A stretch of 5,752 nt of DNA, taken from positions 1 through 5,752 of the forward strand of contig JBOGWY010000129.1 in the NCBI GenBank assembly GCA_050694015.1, given 5' to 3'. The notes under the pieces were generated by a model. It saw only the letters and a program-made list of their open reading frames with translations, did not search any database and had not been told where the DNA came from. Made by a program: the position numbers and the translations under genes. The DNA comes from JBOGWY01 sp050694015. Lineage in GTDB: Bacteria; Actinomycetota; CADDZG01; WHSQ01. Positions 1 through 4,561 of the stretch are shown here, piece by piece (within the stretch, counting starts at the first letter, position 1; each line of letters opens with the position of its first letter).

Positions 1-34
1 AGGTGGGGCGGCGAACGGGGCCCGGCGACGATGA
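1..34 (+). CDS. Possible 3' tail of an unidentified upstream gene
   Basis: Reading from base 2, a frame is open for ten codons (ending Ala-Arg-Arg-Arg) and stops at TGA 32-34. That stop overlaps the ATG at 31-33 as ATGA, the same junction style seen at 1445-1448. This is why an upstream operon member is suspected and why the first ATG (31) is preferred for the methyltransferase gene. Ten residues cannot identify a product and the match could be chance. Confidence 0.3.
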   Translation, partial: GGAANGARRR

Positions 35-858
35 TGCGACAGGACGATCTCGAGAACCTGGAGATCGACCTTATGTTGGAAGGCGTCTATCAGCGTTACG
101 GCTACGACTTCCGTCAGTACGCACGCGGCTCGTTGCGCCGACGCGTCCGCCGACGCGTTGAAGGAGAGCGCGTTCATTCGGTCTCAGCACTGCAAGAGAA
201 GGTCTTGCGCGATCCCGCTGCGATGGAGCGTCTCGTGCTCGAGCTCTCCATCAACGTCACGTCCATGTACCGTGACCCGTCGTTCTACCTCGCCCTTCGC
301 AAGAAGGTCGTGCCGATGCTGAAGACGTACCCGTTCCTTCGTGTGTGGAACGCCGGATGCTCGACCGGGGAGGAGACCTACTCGCTCGCGATGCTCCTCA
401 AGGAGGAGGGGCTCTACGACAGGACGAGGATCTACGCGACGGACATCAATGAGGAGGTCCTGTCGCGCGCCGAGGATGGACTCTTCCCGATCGACAAGAT
501 GCGCGATTACACGGAGAACTACATCAAGGCGGGGGGGCGTCGGGCGTTCTCCGAGTACTACACCGCCGGGCCGAACGGGGCACGTTTCCACGACGACCTG
601 AAGCAAAACGTCGTCTTCGCGCAGCACAACCTGGTTTCCGACGGTTCGTTCAACGAGTTCAACCTCATCATGTGCCGCAACGTGATGATCTATTTCGACA
701 AGAAATTACAGAACCAGGTACACGATCTCTTCCACAAGAGTCTCGTGCACTTCGGCGTTCTGACACTCGGTCGCAAGGAATCGATCAAGTTCACCAGTCA
801 CGAGGACTATTACGCTGAGATCGACGGCACCGAGCGCATCTATCGGAAGGTCAAGTGA
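31..858 (+). CDS. cheR: CheR-type S-adenosylmethionine-dependent protein-glutamate methyltransferase
   Basis: CheR enzymes transfer a methyl group from S-adenosylmethionine to glutamate side chains of chemoreceptors or other signalling proteins in the cytoplasm. The 275-residue length is normal for the family. Residues about 8-90 form the helical N-terminal domain, including an Arg-rich helix (SLRRRVRRRV, 34-43) and the conserved NVTSMYRDPSFY (75-86). The methyltransferase domain follows, with cofactor motif NAGCSTGEETYSLA (107-120), the acidic loop YATDIN (135-140), and CRNVMIYF (215-222), the usual post-motif of this family. No TPR or receptor-tethering extension is present. ATG codons lie at 31 and 34; 31 is chosen because it forms ATGA with a possible upstream stop, and no strong Shine-Dalgarno precedes it. 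The stop at 856-858 overlaps the next gene. Without chemoreceptors nearby, the methylated partner is unknown. Identity is secure, chemotaxis role is not. Confidence 0.93.
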   Translation: MMRQDDLENLEIDLMLEGVYQRYGYDFRQYARGSLRRRVRRRVEGERVHSVSALQEKVLRDPAAMERLVLELSINVTSMYRDPSFYLALRKKVVPMLKTYPFLRVWNAGCSTGEETYSLAMLLKEEGLYDRTRIYATDINEEVLSRAEDGLFPIDKMRDYTENYIKAGGRRAFSEYYTAGPNGARFHDDLKQNVVFAQHNLVSDGSFNEFNLIMCRNVMIYFDKKLQNQVHDLFHKSLVHFGVLTLGRKESIKFTSHEDYYAEIDGTERIYRKVK

Positions 859-1448
859 TGGGGTACTCGTTGCTGACGATGGGTTGCTCCTGGGGGGGCC
901 TCCAGGCATTGAACGTGATCCTCGACGGTCTGCCGAACGATCTGAACATCCCGATCGTCATCGCACAGCACCGGATGGCGCAGTCTGCCGACGGTTTGAC
1001 CCTTGCGCTCCAGAAACGGACGTCGATGCCCATACGAGATGCGAACGACAAAGACCCCATCGAGCCGGGCCACATCTACTTCGCGCCGCCGGATTATCAC
1101 CTGCTCGTGGAGCATGGCAGCTTCGCCTTGTCGACCGATGATCTGGTGCAGTTCGCGCGCCCATCGATCGACGTGTTGTTCGAATCCGCCGCGGACGCCT
1201 ATGCAGACAAACTCATCGCGGTGATACTTACGGGGGCCAACGAAGACGGCGCGGCCGGGCTTGCCCGCGTCAAGAGCCGGGGAGGGCTCACGATCGTGCA
1301 GGATCCCTCGACCGCAGTCCGTTCCGAGATGCCCCAGGCCGCGATCCAAGCCGCTCGTCCGCACCGCGTCCTTCCGATCGACGCGATCGGTCCGTTTCTA
1401 GCCGAGATCTGTCCCCGCCGCCGTTCTTCGAGCGAGGTCGGACGATGA
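858..1448 (+). CDS. cheB: Single-domain CheB-type protein-glutamate methylesterase
   Basis: CheB hydrolyses the methyl esters made by CheR and can deamidate glutamines. The 196 residues correspond to the catalytic domain only; the usual N-terminal receiver domain is absent. The Ser-His-Asp triad is visible: Ser11 in GCSWGG, His38 in IAQH, and Asp130 in LTGANEDGAAGL. Other family landmarks are YFAPPDYHLLVE (74-85), RPSIDVLFESAA (101-112) and QDPSTAVRSEMPQAAI (148-163). ATG 858-860 is preferred because GGAAGG at 845-850 lies 7 bases upstream; GTG at 855, which would add one residue, is the alternative. The stop TGA of the methyltransferase shares base 858 with this ATG, so the two are probably translationally coupled. 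Lacking its own receiver, the enzyme could be constitutively active or controlled by another protein; the receiver of the next gene is an attractive but unproven candidate. Confidence 0.92.
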   Translation: MGYSLLTMGCSWGGLQALNVILDGLPNDLNIPIVIAQHRMAQSADGLTLALQKRTSMPIRDANDKDPIEPGHIYFAPPDYHLLVEHGSFALSTDDLVQFARPSIDVLFESAADAYADKLIAVILTGANEDGAAGLARVKSRGGLTIVQDPSTAVRSEMPQAAIQAARPHRVLPIDAIGPFLAEICPRRRSSSEVGR

Positions 1449-2599
1449 GCCGGCGTGCCAACATCCTTCTCGTCGACGACAGGCCCGAGAACCTGCTCGC
1501 GCTCGAAGCTGCACTCGAGCCGCTGAACCAGTCGCTCGTCAAGGCGACGTCCGGTGAGGAAGCGCTGCGTCTGCTGTTGAAGCAGGAGTTCGCCGTGATC
1601 CTGCTCGATGTGCAGATGCCCGGCATCGACGGTTTCGACACCGCGATGCAGATCAAACAGCGTGAGAAGACCAAAGACATCCCGATCATCTTCTTGACCG
1701 CGATCAGCCGCGAGCCCCATCACGCGTTGCGCGGTTACTCCACGGGCGCCGTCGACTACATCGCCAAGCCGTTCGATCCGTGGGTGCTACGCGCGAAGGT
1801 CGCCGTGTTCGTCGATCTTTACGAGAAGAACGCGCTGCTGAAGAGCCAGAAGGCACTCCTCGCGATCAGGCTCGAGGAACGAGAGCGCGTCGAGCATGCA
1901 CTCGAGGAGAAGGCGCAGGAGCTCGAGCGGTCGAACGCCGACCTTCAGCAGTTCGCGTATGTGGCGTCTCACGACTTGCAAGAGCCGCTGCGCGTGATGA
2001 ACGGCTATCTGGCCCTGCTCAAGGACCAGCTCGACGAGGCCGACGACGCTCTCGGGCTCGTCACGCGGATCGAGAACTCGACCGCCCGCATGGACAACCT
2101 GATCCAGGATCTCCTCGACTTCGCCCGGGTCGACACCCAGCGGGAGCCGTTCCGGGACGCCAACTGCAACGAGGTCGTCGACTACGCGCTCGGAAACCTC
2201 GAGGTGGCCGTGAACGAGAGCCACGCCAAGGTGCTGTACGCGGACCTGCCCACGGTCCAGGGGGACCAGAGCCAACTCGTGCAGCTGTACCAGAACCTCA
2301 TCGCCAACGCCATCAAGTTCCGCGGTGACGAGCCGCCGGAGGTGGAGATCACGGCCGAGGACCAGGGCGACCTATGGATGTTCGGGGTCAAGGACAACGG
2401 TATCGGAATGGAGCAAGCGAACGTCGACCGCATCTTCACGATCTTCGAACGGCTCAACCCGATGGACCGCTATCCCGGCAGTGGCATCGGCCTATCTGTG
2501 TGCAAGAAGATCGTCGAGCGTCACGGCGGATCGATCTGGGCCGACTCCGAGAAGGGTGTGGGCACCACGATCTACTTCACCCTGAAGAAACCCGCCTAA
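1445..2599 (+). CDS. Receiver domain-histidine kinase hybrid (REC-HisKA-HATPase)
   Basis: A 384-residue cytoplasmic phosphorelay protein with no membrane segment. Receiver domain, about residues 5-122: acidic pair Asp11-Asp12, phosphoacceptor Asp55 in ILLDVQMPGIDGFD, Thr85 and Lys108 (YIAKPF). A charged, probably coiled-coil linker (about 130-170) leads to the HisKA dimerisation domain with H-box YVASHDLQEPLR, His176. The ATPase domain has N-box NLIANAIKF (Asn288), G1 box VKDNGIGM (Asp317), F box and G2 box GSGIGLSVCKKI (345-356). The receiver at the N-terminus, with no PAS or other sensor, suggests the kinase is itself switched by phosphorylation from another kinase or reports to one. ATG 1445 overlaps the methylesterase stop as ATGA, with GAGG at 1434-1437 in front. 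The HisKA region resembles kinases whose H-box reads ASHDLQEPL, common in phytochrome-like proteins, but no light-sensing domain is present. Its output partner is not in the window. Confidence 0.94.
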   Translation: MSRRANILLVDDRPENLLALEAALEPLNQSLVKATSGEEALRLLLKQEFAVILLDVQMPGIDGFDTAMQIKQREKTKDIPIIFLTAISREPHHALRGYSTGAVDYIAKPFDPWVLRAKVAVFVDLYEKNALLKSQKALLAIRLEERERVEHALEEKAQELERSNADLQQFAYVASHDLQEPLRVMNGYLALLKDQLDEADDALGLVTRIENSTARMDNLIQDLLDFARVDTQREPFRDANCNEVVDYALGNLEVAVNESHAKVLYADLPTVQGDQSQLVQLYQNLIANAIKFRGDEPPEVEITAEDQGDLWMFGVKDNGIGMEQANVDRIFTIFERLNPMDRYPGSGIGLSVCKKIVERHGGSIWADSEKGVGTTIYFTLKKPA

Positions 2600-2604
2600 C
2601 CCTT

Positions 2605-2653
2605 AACCGTTTTGTGAGCACATACCCGCGTTTTCAGGCGTGGGTTTGCAGAA
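2605..2653 (+). repeat. Left arm of a long inverted repeat
   Basis: Positions 2605-2636 (beginning AACCGTTTTGTGAGC, ending GCGTTTTCA) are the exact reverse complement of 3678-3709 over 32 bases. After an 8-base unmatched spacer, TTTGCAGAA at 2645-2653 again matches 3661-3669 exactly, with no gap. The arm starts 5 bases after the stop codon of the histidine kinase gene and ends 4 bases before the stop codon of the convergent nuclease-fold gene. Inside it, CGTTTT occurs twice as a direct repeat 21 bases apart, on either side of the partial palindrome TGTGAGCACA. No GC stem followed by a T-run is present, so it is not a standard intrinsic terminator. Confidence 0.95.
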
Positions 2654-2657
2654 GATT

Positions 2658-3617
2658 TCAGAGGCGCCACGGCTCCCACCCACTCTCGAACAATGTTCGC
2701 TCGATGCAACGAACCGTTGCTTCCGGATACAAGGTCGCGTCCGCCCAGGTCACATAGATGATCTTGTAACCGAGAGCGACGAGCCGTTCGTGTCGTTCGG
2801 CATCGCTACCCTCGAGTTCTACTCCCGTGTGCCACAGCTTGCTGTGAGCTTCGACGATCACCTTCTGTTCTGGGAACACGAAGTCGGGTCGCCACGTCTT
2901 GCCCATGGGATCGGGGATCGAGTGCTGCAGCTCGGGCAACGGGAGTGATGAGTTAGCGATCATCTCGAATACGACTGTTTCAAGCGGCGTGTTTGGGAAC
3001 TCCGTTAGCGCAAGACGTTCCTTGACCAGCTCCCGCAGGATCCCGCACCCATTCCGCCCTCGCCGGGCCGTCAAAAACAGGCAACGGTCATACGTTCCAA
3101 GAGTCGCCAAGCCTTTGTGAAGGGTGTGGTCGAGTGCGATCGCGCCGCGTCGTCGGCCGACGGTCCCGCATAGGTCGAGCACGGTTCGTTCAACGGTCGT
3201 ACACGGGATGTCCTGTCGCATGGTCGATTGCTCTGGAGGTAACCACTTCGTGTAATGCACGATGATCCCGGAGCGAGGCACGATCCGGCGGTTCGTCGTC
3301 ACCATCTCGATCGGCGGTTCGCTGAAACCCGGGAGCCCGTGCAGGAACGCGGCAGCGGCTCCGGCTGTGAGTGCCGGGTGTCCCCACATGACAGCGCCCA
3401 TCTGATCGCGATGCCACGAGGGTGGAACGGCACCATCGTGATAGATGCGCGGATGCAGGGCGACCCAGGCTCCCCGCCGCAGATAGCCGTCGATCTGTGA
3501 GGCTCTGAAACCCGCTGCGAGCGCTTGTCGTCGGGTCCACAGCCCGCGTTGTTTACGTCGGGTCGCGTCTAGCTTGCGGAACGCATCAGAGTGCATGGCG
3601 ATCGATGCAACCGCCAT
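2658..3617 (-). CDS. AbiEi-like winged-helix / DUF559 nuclease-fold protein
   Basis: A 319-residue protein of a two-part architecture frequent in actinobacteria and without an established function. Residues about 20-62 resemble the AbiEi antitoxin-type winged helix (GLWTRRQALAAGF, then LRRGAWVALHPRIYHDG). The middle carries family landmarks TTVERTVLDLC (140-150), ALDHTLHKGL (161-170) and GRNGCGILRELVKER (187-201). Residues about 209-295 resemble DUF559, a Vsr/PD-(D/E)XK-related nuclease fold: Glu213 in TPLET, Asp245 in RPDFVFP, Glu256 in VIVEAH, then WHTG and YKIIYVTWAD. The acidic residue common after the central Glu (VEVDG in many relatives) is His258 here, so activity is uncertain. No toxin or methyltransferase partner is adjacent. 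ATG 3617 and in-frame ATG 3596 (seven residues shorter) are both possible; neither has a good Shine-Dalgarno, and the shorter form fits the domain start as well. The gene is convergent to the kinase and enclosed by inverted repeats. Confidence 0.85.
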   Translation of the reverse strand: MAVASIAMHSDAFRKLDATRRKQRGLWTRRQALAAGFRASQIDGYLRRGAWVALHPRIYHDGAVPPSWHRDQMGAVMWGHPALTAGAAAAFLHGLPGFSEPPIEMVTTNRRIVPRSGIIVHYTKWLPPEQSTMRQDIPCTTVERTVLDLCGTVGRRRGAIALDHTLHKGLATLGTYDRCLFLTARRGRNGCGILRELVKERLALTEFPNTPLETVVFEMIANSSLPLPELQHSIPDPMGKTWRPDFVFPEQKVIVEAHSKLWHTGVELEGSDAERHERLVALGYKIIYVTWADATLYPEATVRCIERTLFESGWEPWRL

Positions 3618-3657
3618 CCATGAGGGCGCGCTGTGACCGGGCTCTCATGTGGTGGAT

Positions 3658-3672
3658 CTGTTCTGCAAACAG
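3658..3672. promoter_or_regulatory. Short palindrome upstream of the nuclease-fold gene
   Basis: CTGTT and AACAG flank CTGCA, a perfect 5-bp dyad about 40 bases upstream of the nuclease-fold start and overlapping the inner 9-bp block of the right repeat arm. The left arm lacks this dyad because its flanking bases differ, so it could be an operator specific to the promoter side. It resembles an SOS box loosely but the spacing is wrong. No convincing -35/-10 pair was found here. Confidence 0.25.
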
Positions 3673-3709
3673 CCCCGTGAAAACGCGGGTATGTGCTCAC
3701 AAAACGGTT
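3661..3709 (-). repeat. Right arm of the long inverted repeat
   Basis: The exact inverted partner of 2605-2636 lies at 3678-3709, and TTCTGCAAA at 3661-3669 matches the inner 9-bp block. The arm begins 4 bases beyond the stop codon (3714-3716) of the lytic enzyme, so each arm has the same orientation relative to the gene that precedes it. The similarity may reach the stop codons: both genes end GCC-TAR-CCC before the repeat starts, allowing a one-base indel. The arm lies in the upstream region of the nuclease-fold gene and might hold its promoter. Confidence 0.95.
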
Positions 3710-3713
3710 GGGG

Positions 3714-4271
3714 CTAGGCGCAGTTGGGCCAGCGAGAGTCTTGGCCGGCCGCGAGTAGGCGGGCCGCAGTGCGACTTTGCGCGACGGGGTCGTAGATGGA
3801 TCCGTATCCGTACGCCGACCATGTCGTTTGGTCGAACTGGAACAGACCGTGATAGCCCGCGGGGTTGTACGCGGTGGGGTTGAGCGTCGACTCGCACGTC
3901 GCGACCGCGAGCAGGTAGCCACCGTCGAGACCGAACTCGGCGGCCGCGGCGTAGATGATGCCGGTGATGCTCGACGCGTCGACAGCATGTGTCTGGATCG
4001 GATCGGGCGACACTTCGGCCTTCGCTTCCTTCGTGTGCAGACGACTCTTCAGCGTCTTCGCCCGCCGCCCCCCGACCGCGTCCCATCTCGCGACGTTGAC
4101 GTGCGCACGGTCGTTGTGGCCGCCGAGCACGCGGTCGGTCCAGTCGAGCGCGGCCGTGGCCCCCGGGATGCCGAGCGCCATCGCGAGGATCCATGCGACA
4201 AAGAGCCTTCGTTTTATCCGGGCGCGGCGGGCGCGCCGCTGCGATCTAACTCCGAAGTGCAGGCGTTCCAA
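3714..4271 (-). CDS. Secreted or membrane-anchored lysozyme/lytic-transglycosylase-like protein
   Basis: The 185-residue product probably cleaves peptidoglycan outside the membrane. A very basic N-terminus (about ten Arg/Lys within residues 9-22) precedes a hydrophobic segment LFVAWILAMALGIPGATAA (23-41), either an uncleaved anchor or a signal peptide with a possible site after ATA. A polar linker (about 43-100) follows. Residues about 102-185 resemble the SLT/lysozyme-like fold: IIYAAAAEFGLD, then AVATCESTLNPTAYNPAGYHGLFQFDQTTW, in which Glu127 is the likely catalytic acid. Cys126 and Cys184, near the ends of the domain, may form a disulfide. The protein ends right after this domain, and no LysM or other wall-binding module is seen. 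The start is TTG 4269-4271, supported by AGGAGG nine bases upstream; the next in-frame Met is residue 31, inside the hydrophobic segment. It is divergent from gmd. The exact subfamily (transglycosylase versus Rpf-like) is not resolved. Confidence 0.85.
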   Translation of the reverse strand: MERLHFGVRSQRRARRARIKRRLFVAWILAMALGIPGATAALDWTDRVLGGHNDRAHVNVARWDAVGGRRAKTLKSRLHTKEAKAEVSPDPIQTHAVDASSITGIIYAAAAEFGLDGGYLLAVATCESTLNPTAYNPAGYHGLFQFDQTTWSAYGYGSIYDPVAQSRTAARLLAAGQDSRWPNCA

Positions 4272-4286
4272 GGTGCAGCACCTCCT
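4271..4286 (-). promoter_or_regulatory. Shine-Dalgarno AGGAGG that fixes the TTG start, with overlapping hairpin
   Basis: AGGAGG lies at 4286-4281 on the minus strand, nine bases before TTG. The bases between can form a small hairpin: AGGUG (4283-4279) and CACCU (4275-4271) around a CUG loop, covering the 3' part of the Shine-Dalgarno and the first base of the start codon. A hairpin here could damp or gate initiation. The Shine-Dalgarno is clear; the hairpin's role is inference. Confidence 0.75.
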
Positions 4287-4304
4287 AGTGCGTCATGGGG
4301 CGGT

Positions 4305-4382
4305 GCCGACCGCTTCTTCGGTCGACGGCGGATCCGGCTGGGAAAGAGGCATCTCACCGACGAGGGCCGCGGGTCTCATCGG
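4305..4382 (-). promoter_or_regulatory. Structured leader of the lytic enzyme gene
   Basis: The minus-strand leader can form two strong hairpins. One pairs 4382-4375 with 4364-4357 (8 bp, ten-base loop). The other pairs 4326-4319 with 4312-4305 (8 bp, loop AAGAAG). Each contains a wobble pair that is G-U in minus-strand RNA but would be A-C in plus-strand RNA, which suggests the structure belongs to the transcript of the lytic gene. Cell-wall hydrolase genes of actinobacteria often carry regulatory leaders, but the hallmark sequences of the c-di-AMP riboswitch are not found here. No clear promoter could be placed upstream. Confidence 0.4.
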
Positions 4383-4434
4383 GGCCTGGGCCGTACCGCT
4401 AACTTCAGTACAAGAGCTTTAAACTACAGCAAGC

Positions 4435-4453
4435 ACGCCCCTAGGTGGGGCGT
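4435..4453. promoter_or_regulatory. GC-rich palindrome between divergent genes
   Basis: ACGCCCC and GGGGCGT form a perfect 7-bp dyad around TAGGT, in the middle of the divergent region between the lytic gene and gmd. It has no T-run on either side and is not at a gene end, so a terminator is unlikely. It may be an operator acting on both directions or part of an RNA leader. An adjacent smaller hairpin, GCCCACTTCTGGGC (4468-4481), stands downstream on the gmd side. Confidence 0.4.
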
Positions 4454-4501
4454 AGTGCGCTTGTGAAGCCCACTTCTGGGCGCTGGGTGGAGGAAATTCG
4501 C

Positions 4502-4561
4502 CGCTTGAGGCCGGTTTCCTGCCTCCCGGTGGAGAAACCGCCGGGAGCATATCCTCAGGCG
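4502..4561 (+). promoter_or_regulatory. Structured RNA leader closing directly on the gmd start codon
   Basis: CGCTTGAGG (4502-4510) pairs with CCTCAGGCG (4553-4561), a 9-bp helix with one G-U wobble that exists only in plus-strand RNA. Its 3' strand ends at the base before the gmd ATG and contains the only AGG resembling a ribosome-binding site. Inside is a 10-bp hairpin, CTCCCGGTGG (4523-4532) with CCGCCGGGAG (4538-4547), loop AGAAA. A competing 7-bp helix, CGGTTTC (4512-4518) with GAAACCG (4534-4540), would exclude that hairpin. The alternatives look like a switch controlling translation initiation. It matches no riboswitch class recognised here. Confidence 0.5.

Larger units (their letters stand above)
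2605..3709. mobile_element. Putative inverted-repeat-bounded single-gene cassette
   Basis: A roughly 1.1-kb unit made of two long inverted arms and exactly one gene, the AbiEi-like/DUF559 protein on the minus strand. The arms lie directly beyond the 3' ends of two otherwise convergent genes (histidine kinase and lytic enzyme). What is seen is the 32-bp perfect inverted repeat plus the matched 9-bp blocks; mobility is inferred. No transposase, recombinase or clear target-site duplication is visible, so if it moves it would depend on the encoded nuclease-fold protein or on enzymes supplied elsewhere. The alternative is that the arms are two copies of a dispersed repeat that sits at gene 3' ends. 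Confidence 0.4.

Noticed and set aside
840..2275. Minus-strand open frames opposite cheB and the kinase
   Set aside because: The plus-strand proteins carry complete active-site motifs; the antisense frames show only GC-driven openness.
2598..2656. Integron attC-like recombination site in the repeat arm
   Set aside because: AAC and GTT triplets occur, but the required outer and inner box patterns and spacing do not fit, and no integrase is visible.
2640..2948. Plus-strand open frame opposite the 3' end of the nuclease-fold gene
   Set aside because: It mirrors the conserved DUF559 region of the minus-strand gene and shows no domain or ribosome-binding site of its own.
3658..3672. SOS (LexA) box upstream of the nuclease-fold gene
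   Set aside because: CTGT and ACAG are separated by seven bases, not the eight of the E. coli type, and the sequence does not fit the actinobacterial GAAC/GTTC type.
2595..3720. Target-site duplication flanking the inverted-repeat unit
   Set aside because: The outer flanks (CCCGCCTAACCCTT on the left, GGGGCTAGGCGCAG on the right) contain no convincing direct repeat. Their similarity is inverted, not direct.
4271..4420. c-di-AMP (ydaO) riboswitch upstream of the lytic enzyme
   Set aside because: Such riboswitches often precede wall hydrolase genes in actinobacteria, but the GACAGCUAAC-like and GGGGUGAAUC-like conserved segments are missing from the leader.
4445..4561. N-terminal extension of gmd by 39 codons
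   Set aside because: The extension has no resemblance to the family N-terminus, and these bases form sense-strand RNA helices ending at the ATG 4562.
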